Source: Plumapathes pennacea
Lineage: Eukaryota > Cnidaria > Anthozoa > Antipatharia > Myriopathidae
Assembly (NCBI GenBank): GCA_964036295.1
Contig: OZ038468.1
Span: forward strand, 11,294,183 to 11,358,182
Direction of reading: 5' to 3'
DNA length: 64,000 bases
Positions within the stretch are counted from its first letter, which is position 1, and each line of letters opens with the position of its first letter. A program made the position numbers and the translations under genes. Below the pieces are notes generated by a model. It had not been told where the DNA came from, searched no databases, and saw nothing but the letters and a program-made list of their open reading frames with translations. This document shows, piece by piece, positions 11,728 to 24,144 of the stretch.

Positions 11728-12003
11728 GACCGCGGGGAACTCTGGGACGGTTTTTTTGATGAATTTGGCTGTTAGATGAATTTGACTGTATGATGAATTT
11801 GACTGTTTGATGAATTTGACTGTTCGATGAATTTGACTGTTCGATGAATTTGACTGTTTGATGAATTTGACTGTTTGGTGAATTTGACTGTTCGATGAAT
11901 GTGAGTGTTCATGAATTTGGGATGTTCAATGAATTTGAGATGAAACGAATTTAAAAGTAGATGAATTTATTGATTCTAATTTTGACCTCAATCAAGCGCC
12001 ATA
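11728..12003 (-). repeat. Right TIR with 17-bp tandem array
   Basis: Reverse complement of the left TIR, with about nine copies of the 17-bp unit (gatgaatttgactgttc on this strand) between about 11758 and 11905, then a shared unique 100-bp terminal part. Copy number differs from the left array, as expected of minisatellites inside TIRs. Confidence 0.85.
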
Positions 12004-12009
12004 GTTTGG

Positions 12010-14250
12010 CACACCGGGATTTATTGAGCGTTCCGATTAATTGTAGAGTCATGTTACCGTGATGCCCCAAACAATGCGCTCACACGTGATTAACTGACGA
12101 TGTTGATATCATGCTGTTCCGTTTGCTGTTCATTGTCATCGGCTTTGCGCTGGCTGTCTCTTTTTTTTTTCTTTTGTTTTTCTGTTGTTACAATGTCCGC
12201 GCGGTGTTTTCTTCCATTTGCCATGCAATGTCCGCGGCAATACATTTCTGTTAAAATAGTACCCTATCCCAGACCAAAAAGACAAAATCGATGCCCTATT
12301 TCAGACCAAAAAGGCAAAATCGATACCCTATTTCAGACTAAAAATGCTTGAAAACGATACCCTTTGGGGCGAAACATATCTATATGGCTTATATATGGGA
12401 GTATCCCCGCCGGGTATAAGTAGTCTATATAAGTATAGATTTCATTTTGAACGTGTGTCCGCTCATGGCTTGTGCACTTGCAGTTTGTGGACTCTAGCCA
12501 AAATAATGGAAGAGATAAAGTTAAATAAAGTTAAAATTACAGCTCGCACCGTTTCTGTGGATTACTGAAAGTGCAAAAAGCTATTACTTGAAAAGCTTTC
12601 GAAGCCCCGCCCCTTCCCCCTCCCCTCACATAAATTAACTGAGCGACAAATCCCCTTGCTTGTAATGATATAGTGGCTGATAAAAACATAATTCCTTCAG
12701 CACATCACATTTCTGAATGTAGAAATAACAAGTGTTGTCGCGTGAAAACGCGACAGATGCTGGGATTCAAGTTTGGTGTGGCAAGTGTCCGCACGCATCA
12801 TAAGAAATTATTGAATAACCAATCTCTGGACTAGAGCGAGACTCCCAAGAGTGATCAACTTCAATTTTCTCTTTCAATTTCTCACCCGAAAAAATATCAT
12901 ACAGTATAGGTAACTTGGTTTTTGATTTACTCAAATGAACCTGATTAAACTGTAAGTTATAATACAACACTCGTACAGTTGCTTCAAAAGGATGAGAGAA
13001 TCTACATTTTGAGTTTGGGAGTATGCGTGACTTATCTCATTTTCATGCATTTTGATTTTGACAGTTTGACTTCGAACATTTGTTTCTAATCATAGGCCAC
13101 GATTAATCTAGCCTGCGCTTCATTACTTACCTGTTTTTCGTCTTCTAAATTGCGTTTCTTCTACAAGGCTTTCTAAATTTCCAGTCGGCCTGTTTCATTT
13201 CAGAGCTATTATCACCGCGGTTTTGAGGTTTTGATTAATTCACGGTTGTTTGACGAGCGTATGTTAAAGCTGAAAAACCCAGCCGGGAGCCATTTCAGCT
13301 TGTCGAAATGGTATCGTTTGATTATGTTTGCTTTCCTTCGCTTAGTTTTAACCAGCTGGACGAAGAAAAATGCGAAAGTGAATATAATAAACCAAAACCG
13401 CAAGAGCGCAAGTTATGTCAACAAAAATCTCACGTTACATACTTTGAAACTCAGCCAAGAAAAGAAAGGCTTGCACGCCGCTTGCACGTGAACATTATCC
13501 AATCAAAATATAGTATTTTTGCTTACACGTCAATCAAACTTCGAAATCCTAGAGGGGGGACTTCTTTCACCAATTGTCATGATACCTACGCTGTGGTTTT
13601 CGGGTGAAAACAATTATATGCTGGGCCCTTAGGCCCAGCATAAAAACAGCGCCTAACCTAATTTTGAAACTCAGACATGGTAAGGGACAGCCGCAGAAAT
13701 ATTTCGGCAGCACCCACTCGGCAGAACTGTCAAATAAGTTATTGCACGTCGCCATTTTTCTTGTGTGAAAACCAATATTTGATGTCTGTAATGCATTGAT
13801 ATCGAACTTCGCTCTACATGTCAACACTCCAACCGAAGCTGTGTGGGTTGATGGAAACTGTAATTTAATTACGCGCGTTTCCATGCTAACACCGGAAATT
13901 TGACCAAAACTCCCGCAGAGTGCGTTAAAGTCGCATGAAGTTCGTCATGAATATATCATTTTTAAGTATATAAACAACTAGACTGGCCTTGCCAGTGAGC
14001 TCGCATCTTGAGAATGCGTGACATATCTTTTTATGCACAATCGATTATGACAGTTTGACCTTGACTCTTATTTCTAATCAGAGGCCACGATTAATCCAGC
14101 CTTCGCTTCACTACTTATGTGTTTTCTTTTATTAAATCAATACGTTTCTTCTATCAGGCTTTCGAGTATTCGTGCTCTGTAACAAATATAAAATTGAAAG
14201 CGAGGAATGTCACACGAGAGATGTTTACAATATTATTGCGCTTTTGTTCA
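12010..14250. other. Gene-free region with satellite-like motif and a diverged direct repeat
   Basis: No coding gene is supported. At 12255-12370 there are three units of about 34 bp based on 'gataccctatttcagac', the reverse of the motif at 6480-6720. Segments 13016-13180 and 14009-14175 are diverged direct copies of each other (shared 'ggccacgattaatc', 'gcgtgac', 'cgtttcttct'), about 990 bp apart. A perfect short hairpin atgctgggcc/ggcccagcat lies at 13618-13641. The open frames here have no recognisable domain. Confidence 0.5.
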
Positions 14251-14915
14251 CAGTCCATTTGTGACTGCAAACTCAATCCTCAGAATTATTTCGGTGTATT
14301 TTTCATTTCTGGTATTCAATGACAATTGCGAAACAAAGGCTACATGATCAAATGAAAGAAACACTTCAACAGGCAATGTACGATACGCAGAATAATTTTA
14401 TGAGGCAACAGATGTCATGTACAGAGTAAAGCATAAAGCGTCATTGTTCTACGGCTAAAGGTCACCGTAGCTTTGGTTTCTGTTTTTGCCCTGTTATCTT
14501 CCCAAAGGTATTTCGTGTCGCCACAGAAAGTTTCGTCGGAACTAAATATTTATCGGCGACAGAGATGTTTGCAATCCCCCAGCGGTATCCATCAAATATT
14601 TGTTTACTGCTATTCTCAAAGCTTCCGCGGTGAACGCGAGCCAAAATCGTCCCCGAAAATCCAATTTATCCGTGCATATTCCACAGAGCCAAATGGTGTT
14701 GAGTTTGGATGGGATGCAGTTAACTTTTACACACAAGTAACGAGCAATTCACTGGCCACATCTCGAGTTGTTTAGCGAAGTCAATTACGTCATCGCTTAG
14801 CACGTGATAATATGAACCAATCACCGTGTGCTGATTCTCAACCCACAAAAAGAAAATAAATAAATAAAAATTTCCGTTTTTAAGCTCGCTTGGGCCCCAG
14901 GCCCCCGCGAGCAAT

Positions 14916-15085
14916 AAACTACTTTTGGCGAGGAAATATGCACGGATAATTGCCCGAGGATATTATCTGTTCCGAGAAGCGAACATTTGCCCGAGAGCGA
15001 AGCTCGAGGGCAACTGTGAGGTTCGAGGAACAGATAATGTCCAAGGACAATTATTTGTGTATATTTCCGAAGCCAAAAGTAGTTT
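14916..15085. repeat. 170-bp foldback in the left arm
   Basis: A near-perfect palindrome starting aaactacttttggc and ending gccaaaagtagttt, with arms of about 80 bp. Both strands give open frames because of the symmetry, but no protein is indicated. The same foldback is at 46652-46821. Confidence 0.8.
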
Positions 15086-15399
15086 ATAATGTCTTTATTA
15101 TCCTTCCAATATTTCCTCTCGCAGCGCAAATAACGGTGCGGAAACTGTGAAGCTTTTTAGTGCTTTCTGGAACTGCTTTTTCGACCAATAAATTGATGTC
15201 CTCCTCAGTAGTCGTCTTGCAATGATTTTTTGCGATTAATGTATAAAACTGTGTTCGGATAATTTGTCAATAAACAGCGTTAGTTCGCCAAGCGGGGGTT
15301 ATTCGCTGTTATTCGGTCACGTGTCACGATTCTACCAATCACGCGCGGGAGGAAATATTTGATGGGTCATTAAAAGTGATACCGGTACATGTATGTATT

Positions 15400-16367
15400 A
15401 TTTTATAGATGTAACTTATTGCTGCAGTTACTTTTGCTGTTTTGAATTAGCTGTTTAGCTGGCAATTATGTAATGTTCAAAAAAGATTTACTGCACTAGC
15501 AGCTGGTGTGAGCAGAAAAAAATTGCTCTCTAAACAAGTTGGAATTAATAGATATAGCACTGACAGATACTGTTAAATACAGTATGTAGAAATTGAGTCC
15601 AGGATTCCTTCAGAGACTCATGGTCAATAATCAATTTGCAAGACAGGATACCAACTGTGTACATGAATCTGTACTGAAAAGAATCAATTTGTATTTACCA
15701 CTGACAGTTAGAAAAATGTTTGAGTGGTGTTACAAGAATTGAAAGTTGAATACGTTTTCATTTGAGCAAGTTAATCCTATACAGCTCCGCAATAATTGCT
15801 AGTGAGATACTATAATCCAGCTGTATTACCACAAACACCAACCCACACCCCCTTTGCCAACCACAGAACACACTTGATAATAATCTTAATATTATAGACT
15901 TCAGTGCTTTGTTTTATTTTCCACAGGTCCCAAAATATCAATGGGAGAAGCATGAAGTTCACTGAGCCCAATAAAAAAAAGTACCTTTCTGTGATAAGAA
16001 GAGTTAGTTTACCCATATGACATAAGAAATAAGACATTTTAAGAGATAAATATGGTGTGATAAATATGGTAATAAACTGATCATGCTCATCTTGTGTCTC
16101 ACAGCATCTTACATTGATAGAGAATGGGCTTACCTGACTCTCTTTGCATAATAATCTGTAGAATTATTGTATATTTTATAATGCATTTTTCCCTTTTCAC
16201 TTCCAGAATTTCTTGTTTTCCAATATGTTGGGGAGTATAGGGTTAGGGTTGTATTTTCTTGTCATGGAATTGTGCTTTTGTACATGTACCAGGCAACACA
16301 TGCAACAATTGAGAACTTCTGAGAAGTACAGTATAATGTAACCCCCTTGAGAAGTATGTATACATTG
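15400..16367 (-). repeat. Repeat X, copy a (left arm)
   Basis: About 1 kb of moderately repeated, non-coding-looking DNA. It is opposite in orientation to the copies at 18055-19130 and 43886-44860. It abuts the 5' terminus of Helitron H1 at 16368. The family is not recognised. Confidence 0.6.
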
Positions 16368-17703
16368 TCCCCGAACGAAGTGAGGGAAATACTCACGACG
16401 CTAATGCAGTAGTATTATCGCGTTATCGGAGACTCCAAGCGGGTCGCCATCTCGAAATCTAATGTTCGTCTGTCAGTCTGTCAGTCTGTCAGTCTGTCGT
16501 GCGACCTCGTCCCCAGTTCCTATCGCGTCGCTGCAGAACCAATAACAAAGGCCGGATCGATCACATGTGGCCCTGTAGTTTTACTCGCAGTAAGGGAAAT
16601 TAGATACAGTATATCATAGCTGTGTTTACGAAAATGGAAAACTGGAAAACTTGAAACACAACAGTCTCGCGAAGCTCGTCTTCAAAAGAGAAGGAAACAG
16701 GCACGGGCAAGGCGAAATCGTGAAACGATCGAACAGCGCCAAATCCCTCTAGAGAAAAGACGACAAACATGTTATAACGGACAGCATCATGAACGGGAAG
16801 CGTGCCGAAGAAACGGCTCCGCAAAGGGAACAGCGCTTTAAAGCAAGTCGGGAGCTTCAGACGCCGTTCTGTGTTAAACTCAGATACTTATTTAGAAAGG
16901 ACAAGCAACAAAGGTTAGTCAGTGGAAATCGAACAATCACCGTGACAAATGTATTCTTTCCCGTATAGCTTGTACAAACTCGATCACTTCAAGAACGTAT
17001 TAAAATCTGTACGCTGATCATTTTCCCTCGAAGTACTGTTTTACTACGCTTTTGTCGCCAGTTTCGGCTACCGTATTTGCTCAGAGCAATCGGAACTTGT
17101 AGTCTTGAATGATTTAGTCAGATGTCTTATTTTTCTGTAATCTGACACGCGGTGCTTGCAGCGAGAATCGTTCACAAGCCCTTGGAAGTATCATTGGGTC
17201 TGAAGCCCGTGTATAATTTGAAGTAAACTGTTCAAGTTTTGCTTTGATTCTGGGAGAAATCATGCCGTTTTGAGTGGGTTAACATACAAAACAGCTCGAG
17301 CTCATTAAATATGCATGCCTGAGTCAGGTGCATGAAAGTCTAGAGTAAAAACAAATCGCACAGGAAGCCTATTCAATTGTACTGCCTATGAATTGGATAA
17401 TCGGTGTTCCTTTTTTCCCGTACTACGACGGCCGACCAACTTCAAACTTTGAGTATTAAATTTTGAGAACGTGCTTGGCAGACTGTATGAATTAATTTGA
17501 CGTGCCGACCGTGGGAAATACGTACTTCGTCACGCAATCGATTCTTTTCTTTTTCAACGCAAAAGTATAACACACACCATTCTTTTTCTCCTTCCTTTGC
17601 GTGTAGCACTTGAGTTCGAAGAAAAGATTGAGTAGGGAGTTACCAAAGTAAAAGTCCCATCAATGACAGAGTGAGGGGGTATCTGCGATTATCGTATTTC
17701 TAG
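16368..17703 (+). mobile_element. Non-autonomous Helitron, copy H1
   Basis: 1336 bp, starting TCCCCGAACGAAGTGAGGG and ending CGTATTTCTAG, the 5' TC and 3' CTRR ends expected of Helitrons. A short 'cgattatcg' inverted motif lies just before the 3' end. The interior has tandem 'cagtctgt' units and a remnant of an Arg/Glu-rich coding region (RRKQARARRNRET). There is no Rep or helicase domain, so it must be moved by another element. It is the same insertion as H5, duplicated with the arm. Confidence 0.75.
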
Positions 17704-18054
17704 TAAAAATTATTGTTGTCTGATCGAGTGAAATCCCCATACATTCTCTTATACCCGCCATTATATTGCGCCCGCGAACTATCAGCGGAATCACCCCCAG
17801 TGCTTGGGGCGCCTGTGGTTATGATGAAAAACAATTCAGGACAGAAAATAGCACTGGCGGTCAGGGCTGATTGACTGTGTGACGTCACGGTCGGGGTTTA
17901 TAAGCAAATGTATGGGAGATTTTAGTCGATCGATAACTCGAAAAATATTGCGAGAAAAAAGCTTAGACTTACTAACCTTGTTGTTGTGGTGGTTTTCTTG
18001 CTGCTGTAGTGATTTCAGCGTGTTTCGCTGAATTTTTCCTCTCTAACAAAAAGA
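17704..18054. other. Gene-free stretch inside the left inner breakpoint
   Basis: About 350 bp with no supported gene. It is unrelated to the sequence beside the matching Helitron end at 42543, which is why it marks the inner limit of the inverted repeat. Confidence 0.5.
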
Positions 18055-19130
18055 ATTTTACAGAAATTCTTTCACACAAAATCATGCCATGTCCATTACA
18101 CAGTAATTTATTTTGTCCCATAATAATTAAGAAATTATACAAGTTTTTGCACTACATTTACAGGTAAAATGTATACATACTTCTTAAGTGGGTTACATTA
18201 TACTGTGCTTCTCAGAAATTCTCAATTGTTGTATGTGTTGCCAAGTACATGTACAAAAGCACAAAATCCCATGCCAGGAAAATATAACCCTAACCCTATA
18301 CTCCCAAACATATTGGAAAAATAATAATAAGTTCTGTAAGTGAAAATGGAAAATATACAATACACAATAATTCTACAGAATTTAGACAAAAGAGAGACAG
18401 GTAAGCACATTCTCTACTAATGTAAGATGCTGTGTCTCATTTCTTATGTAATATGGGATTGGATAAAGTAACTCTTCTTATCAGATAGGTACTTTTTCCA
18501 ATTGGGCTAAGTGAACTTCATGTTTCTCCCATTAATATTTTGGGACCTGGGGAAAATAAAACAAAGCACTGAAGTCTATAATATTAAGAATGTTATCGAG
18601 TGTGTTCTGTGGTTGGTATTGGGGGGGGGGGGGGGGGGGGGGGGGTTGGTGGTAATACAGCTGGAAGAGTATCTACAGCAATTTTTTATTATTGCAGAGC
18701 TGTATAGGATTAGTTTGCTCAAATGAAAACTTATTAAACTTTCAATATTCTCGTAACACCACGCAGACACTTTTCTAACTGTCAGTGGTAAATGCAAACT
18801 GATTCTTTTCTCTTAATGATATACACTTTAGTATCCTGGCTTGGAAACTGATTAATGACCTTGAGTCTCTGAAGGCATCCAGGACTCAATTTCTACATAC
18901 TGTATTTAACAGTCTCTGTCAGTGCTATCTATTAATTCCAACTTGTTTAGAGGGCAGTTTTTTTCTGCTCACACCGGCTGCTAGTGCAGTAAATCCTTTC
19001 TGAACATTATGTGTACCAGCTAAACAGCTAATTCAAAACAGCAAAAGGAACTGCATCAATAAATTACATTATTTTTCTAATGCCAAATTTAGTGAAGCTA
19101 ATCTTGCACTCTGAAAATAAATGCCTATGA
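18055..19130 (+). repeat. Repeat X, copy b (uninterrupted)
   Basis: Similar along its length to 42425-42544 plus 43886-44860. At the place where those halves are separated by Helitron H5, this copy reads straight through (ggtaaaatgtatacatac at about 18170), so it serves as an empty site. A run of 25 G bases occurs at 18621-18645. Confidence 0.7.
18621..18645. repeat. Poly-G tract, 25 bases
   Basis: Uninterrupted G run inside repeat X copy b; the matching place in copy c is a mixed G/T stretch. Runs of this length are unstable and a frequent source of sequencing error. Confidence 0.9.
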
Positions 19131-19992
19131 AATAATACATTACTGGTATTACTAAATAATTAAAAAGGATATATTGTATTGTACAAAAACACTCCACTGT
19201 ACAGTATGCCAGTAGTGAACATAAATGACTTAAATATGAAAACCATGATAATGAAAACCATGAAAATCAGTTCACTTCTCTATTAAGGGGTAAAATAAAT
19301 CAGAACATACACAATAATTTTGAGCTGTATTCAGTAACAAAAAAAAGCATTTGAAATGAAATTCATAGTCTTCAAAGATAAATAATGTAAAAAAAAGTAT
19401 GTGTAGCTAAATTTTAATTGATAGAAAATCATGAAATTTCTCAAAGACAAAAAAGTGTACAACAAAGTATGGGCAGCTGCATTTTTAATAATCAAATAAT
19501 TAAATCAATAATTAAATCAATTATTGATAGAAAACCATGAAATTACACACTAAGGAAAGTGTAATCCAGTTAGAAAAGACAATAATTGTGTTATGGTGTC
19601 ACTGTACCATATATATTTTTTATATGTTTGCCAATTCGTGAAGTGAACATATACTGTACAATTTACATGTATGTAAAACAAAGATTGACAGCAAACACAA
19701 TCAATTCAACAAGAAAAAGCAACATGAAGTCATGAATTCAGTCTTTTTCTTTGTGTTCAATAAACTGGATAGGTTTTCAACAGCCAATTCAAACAAAGAA
19801 GTAAATATTAACAAATCCAATATTACATTTAGCAAGTGAATCAGGTGTGAAAATTGAAAATGGTTTGCAGTTCCTCACATGAAAAACAAACATAATGAAA
19901 GAACAAAGCAAAGAAAACTACTGCATTTCCGAAACGGCTGATAAGCATTATTGCCCATGTACAAAGGAAGAAAAGGGAGTGTTTTATTTCTT
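19131..19992. other. Gene-free AT-rich region
   Basis: No gene is supported. It would be intronic if the Helitron coding exon at 19993-20115 continued downstream on the minus strand, but no further Helitron exon was recognised here. Confidence 0.45.
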
Positions 19993-20115
19993 ACCTGCCC
20001 CTTGTTTCCTGATGATAAGAATCAGCAGATCACCCACATTGGCAGGGAGACTGCTGAGAAATCCCTGCACGTCCTGTGGAAAGTTGAGGACATGTCCTTT
20101 GTACCCACGTTGTAA
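19993..20115 (-). pseudogene. Helitron protein exon fragment, downstream of the LINE
   Basis: The minus-strand reading QRGYKGHVLNFPQDVQGF and LPANVGDLLILI matches the conserved block that follows the N-terminal zinc-binding region in animal Helitron proteins. It ends at GGGCAG|GTAAG, a good splice donor. The preceding conserved segment lies beyond the LINE at 24145-24310, so the LINE split the gene. Frames either side are not continuous, and Rep and helicase motifs are absent. Confidence 0.65.
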
Positions 20116-20541
20116 GTAAGTATTACAAGTAAGTAAGTAAGTTTATTTGACTCGAGGTACAAGTTATATATACAGATTAGGGCCAAGAGGGCCTAGTACA
20201 AGAGATTATTGACTAATAACAATATTAGAAATACATATAATAGATAGACGAGAAAAATATAAAAAACACAAGACTAAAATTGGAATGATTTACATAGTTT
20301 TCGAGAACAGGACATCACTTATAGCATAAGCTAATCGAGAGGATGCCCCAAATTACATATTTTGCATTTTGAAGCTATTTACATAATTGTCAATATATCA
20401 AAAGAAATCTGTACAGTATGTTGCATTTGCATAAATAAATAAATACATAAGTAAATAAATTAATATATAATATATAATATAATATATATATACACACACA
20501 TAATTAAGTACATAAATAAGTGTATAGGATTCATAAATAAG

Positions 20542-23500
20542 TTAATAAATATCTGAGGAATACTTGTTTATTGTTTCAGTCAATATATGTTTACGAAAAG
20601 AAGAAAGAGACAGTAGCTGTTTAGCCTGAGCCGGCAAAGAGTTCCAGAGGGTTGAGCCGATGTACTGAATAGAACGTAAACCATATTGGGTTGTGTTGAC
20701 AGATTTGATATAGAGATTTTTATTCTGAGCTTGTCGAGTTTGATAAAGATGTTTATCAGATACAAGTATAAAATAGTCACTGAAGTTTCCAGGGGTTAAC
20801 ACATGGAACCACTGATAAACAAAAGTGAGTATTTGAAGATTAATTACATCAATAAATTTGAGTAGCTTGAGGTATTTGAAGATTGGTTCTGAGTGTGACC
20901 TTGGATGAGAAAAAGTTATGAGTCGTACTAATTTCTTCTGGAGTATGGAAATTGGTTTTAAGTAACTAGGATAAGTGAGTCCCCAAACTTGCACACCATA
21001 GATAAAAAAGGAATATATAAGAGAATAATAAAGCATAATAAGAATATTCAGGGTTACAAAATATCTAACCTTAGATAGAATGCCAATTGTTTTTGAAATT
21101 TTCTTGCACAATTCACTAATGTGGGGCTTCCAAGTAAGGTTAGAATCAAATAGAACTCCAAGATATTTTACAGAATTTACTTGCTGGATATTCTTATTGT
21201 TTATTTTTAGATGGATTGGTTTATAAGGTTTAAATCTTATGGAATGAAATAGAATAAAGTTAGTTTTTTGTATGCTGAGGGCTAGTCTATTGGTTATCAT
21301 CCAGTCAGTAATTAATTTAAGTTCAGTATTAAGAGTCTGCTGAAGGTAATCCAGGTTATTGGAAGAAAGGAAAATATTGCTGTCATCTGTGAATAAATGA
21401 AATATAGAGTGTTTAGAAACATTTGGTGGGTCATTAATATATATCAAGAAAAGTAATGGGCCTCAGACAGATCCTTGGGGTACACCACATGTTACGGATA
21501 GTGAAGAAGAATAATAACCATTTATAGTAACAATTTGTTCCCTGTCAGAGAGATATGAATGAAACCAATTGTTTGCTACACCTCTTATACCATAATGATT
21601 CAATTTAGACAAAAGAATTGAATGATTGACTGTGTCAAATGCTTTTTTTAGATCAATAAAAACTCCACAACCATATTCATTCTTGTCAATTGATTTTTTA
21701 ATTTGTTCAGTAATACTTATTAATGCGTGATAGGTTGAGCAATCTTTCCTAAATCCAAATTGGAGGGAGTAGAGGATTTCATACTTTTCAAGGTAGCTGT
21801 ATACACGTTTGTACATCAATTTTTCAATGATTTTGCTAAAAACGGATAAGACTGAGATTGGTCTGTAATTATCCTTGTTTAATCTAGAGCCTTTCTTAAA
21901 CACTGGGGTAACTTCAGCAAGCTTGAGTTTAGTAGGAAAAAGCCCAGAGGCAAAGGAGTCATTAATAATTATTGATAGGGGATTAGAGATCTGGTCTTTA
22001 AGGAGTTTTAGCAATCTGGTTGGTATACTATTTGGGCCTACAGATTTATTAGAGTTTAACAAAGATATAGTTTTGGTGATCTCCAATGGAGTAACAGGTG
22101 ACAAAAAAATTGATTGTTTGTAATTACCTTTAAGAAAGGAAGAGACACTCAGTCTTGCAGGACTAATTTCTCTGTCTACGGATTTGCCAACATTAACGAA
22201 AAAATGGTTAAAAATATTGGCTATATCTTTAGGGTTATCAATAGTTAAATTGTGCTCATTAATTGATGGAATTGAAACATTTGGGCATTTACTGAGGTAT
22301 TTATGATTGACTTGATACCAGACCAGAGCTTTTTCATGTTTGATTTGTTTGACAGAAAAAAATTGTTATAATATTTTTTTTTACTGTGTTTTAGGTCACT
22401 TGTAACCTTGTTCCGAAATTTTTTATACAAATATTTAAGATTAGAATCATTCTGTTGATTTAACAGCTGAGAATGCAATTTATCTCTATATTTTATCTTC
22501 TTTAGAATATCTTTGGATACCCAAGGCTTTAGTGTGAGCTTTTTTCATGTTTTGTTAATTTCCTTAGTGGTACATGTGTTTGAACATACGATGAGACCTT
22601 CTCATAAAATACATTAAATTTACTGTTTGTGTCCATGTTGCTATCATTTATAGGTGACCAGTCAATTAAAGAGAAATTGTCAACAAAAGTTTTTTCATTG
22701 AAATGACTATAATCGTATTTATAAAAATTAAATGTTTTGAAGTCAATTTTAAGGTCTTGAACAATCAAGAACTGGGGTAAATGGTCTGCAAGTGTGGTTA
22801 TAATATTACCACTGATGGCAGTGTGAGTGAAAGTATTTGCATAAATATTGTCAATAAGGGTAGCAGATCTATCTGTGATACGAGTGGGTTGTAAGATATA
22901 TGGTAACAGAAAGTGTATATTCATTATATTGAGAAATTCATTAGTATCGGTGTGAGAATCATAATTAAGTAAATTTAAGTTAAAATCTCCCATGATAAAA
23001 ATAGGTTTGTTTTCCTGAGTAATTTTATGGAAAGTGGTTTCCAAGTATTCTGTTAATCTTGCAGGGTTCGAGGAGGGATGTCTATATATACAGCAACATA
23101 GGATGTTTTTGGATTTATTATTTTTTACTTCAATCCAAATTGATTCAAAGTCATCATCAATTGTGCTGAGATCAGATCTCTCAGAGACATTTAATGATTT
23201 CTTTGTGTAGATGGCTACTCCACCAGCAGCTGATTTTGTTTGCTGTGTATATAGGTCATAATCATCTAAGTTATTATTGAACTTAAAACCTGAAGCTGTT
23301 CTCTAGTTTCAGTAATACCTATAATTTGAAATGGAAATTTGATTAATGAAAGAGTTGATTGAAGATCGTCAAGATGAGCGTCAAGACTGCTAAGATTAAC
23401 ATGAAACAAAGAGAAGTGTGTTTGATTGGCAAATAGTGGCAGATGATTAAATTCATAAGGGTAGTAATACTTGGAGTTCACTGGATTGGGGATATTATTT

Positions 23501-23898
23501 TCAGGGTCATATTTATTAAGGTTTGGAAAACCAGAGAGTTTAGATAAAATATCAAATGAGGGAAGAAGATCAAGGTCAGTGGGCTTTCTACTATTATTAA
23601 GATTAACTAACTCAAAGTCAGTCAAACTTGTGAATGGAATTACATCAGCTATACATTTTTTGCAGTACCATACCTCATTGTTGAGTTGAAGGAGAGAGTA
23701 ATCGTTAGGAGATAGGCCATTACATTTAATATGAATCCACAGGTTGCAAATGTCACAGCAGATGGCTCTATGATTTAGAGCAACCGTCCGATTACAAATA
23801 CCGCAAGGGTATTTTGTCCTTTTGCTTGTTGTTTCAGAGCTTGTAGAGTTATAGCTGGTAGTAGAGTTTGTTGTAGACATTTGATCAACAATGTACAC
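20542..23898 (-). pseudogene. LINE ORF2: PHD finger, APE endonuclease, reverse transcriptase
   Basis: ORF2 nicks target DNA and reverse transcribes the element. From 23898 downward: a PHD zinc finger (CGICNRTVALNHRAICCDIC, then WIHIKCNG and WYCKKC); the endonuclease start (FSLFHVNLSSLDAHLDDLQ) and its later part in another frame (IMGDFNLNLLNYD, LIDNIYAN, LADHLPQF); then reverse transcriptase with FKKGSRLNKDNYRPISVLS, FGFRKDCSTYHAL, GVFIDLKKAFDTVNH, GVPQGSV, and the active-site box FTDD, followed by the thumb and C-terminal region ending at 20542. Frameshifts occur near 23270, 22530 and 22250, and a TGA at 21463-21465 interrupts the GVPQGSV|GPLLFLIYIND block. The copy is therefore inactive. 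The domain order and sequence style fit the CR1/L2/Rex1 part of the Jockey superfamily. Confidence 0.85.
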
Positions 23899-23904
23899 AA
23901 TGAT

Positions 23905-24140
23905 TTAACTGGATGAACCTGGAGCCGGTCCACGGTTCTTGATGATAAGCTTATCCATGACGAGGTAGGCAATCTTGCCTTGTTCCCTAGCTTCTTTCAT
24001 CTGAGGCAGGAGTTCCTTTCTTCGCTTTACTGTTTCTTCCGCGTAATCTTCATTAACAAATAATCCCGGTGGTCTTACGGTTCTGGCAGCCTTTAGGATG
24101 ATTTCCTTTACCTTCCAATCATAGAGTTTACATACGCTGG
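23905..24140 (-). pseudogene. LINE ORF1 C-terminal fragment
   Basis: The end of a minus-strand open frame reads FVNEDYAEETVKRRKELLPQ and EQGKIAYLVMDKLIIKN, the signature of the C-terminal RNA-binding part of L1-type ORF1 proteins. Its stop (23905) lies immediately before the ORF2 start (23898), which fits an ORF1-ORF2 layout. The upstream part of the same open frame (above about 24145) is Helitron sequence, so the continuous frame is a chimera made by insertion. Confidence 0.6.
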
Positions 24141-24144
24141 CCGC

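Larger units (their letters stand above)
7579..12009. mobile_element. Complete integrase-type (IS3EU-like) DNA transposon with target duplication
   Basis: The element spans 7585-12003 (4419 bp). It begins tatggcgcttgattgagg and ends with the exact reverse complement. The 6 bases outside each end are gtttgg (7579-7584 and 12004-12009), a direct target-site duplication. The TIRs reach about 300 bp inwards and include arrays of a 17-bp unit. Inside are two convergent genes, a HECT-ligase remnant (+) and an integrase-like transposase (-), each starting just inside its own TIR. The eukaryotic IS3EU group has an IS3/retroviral-like integrase and is my best family match; the exact class is inferred. 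The complete ends and intact target duplication suggest a fairly young insertion, placed about 150 bp downstream of the Ig gene stop. Confidence 0.85.
14251..17705 (+). repeat. Left arm of a 33-kb imperfect inverted repeat
   Basis: This 3.45-kb arm is the reverse complement of 42543-47473 at very high identity by eye, across the foldback, element X and Helitron segments. The right arm is longer only because of two clean insertions (44951-45257 and 45295-46470). The inner breakpoint lies two bases past the Helitron 3' end (ctag|ta); the outer one is at cagtcc (14251). No host gene is carried. Confidence 0.85.
20113..24140 (-). mobile_element. CR1/L2-like non-LTR retrotransposon (LINE), 5'-truncated
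   Basis: Minus-strand element with the C-terminal part of ORF1, a decayed ORF2 and a 3' end made of ttac/ctta microsatellite units (20113-20140), typical of CR1/L2-group LINEs. It is inserted in a Helitron coding region. The 5' truncation is inferred because only the end of ORF1 is present. No target duplication was identified. Confidence 0.8.

Noticed and set aside
14821-15129. Open frames on both strands in the foldback (also 46587-46892)
   Set aside because: They arise from the palindrome itself; the peptide has no recognisable domain and the mirror frame is equally open.
15810-16037. 75-codon open frame shared by both arms (also 44216-44443)
   Set aside because: Shared only because the DNA is duplicated; the diverged repeat X copy b does not keep the frame.
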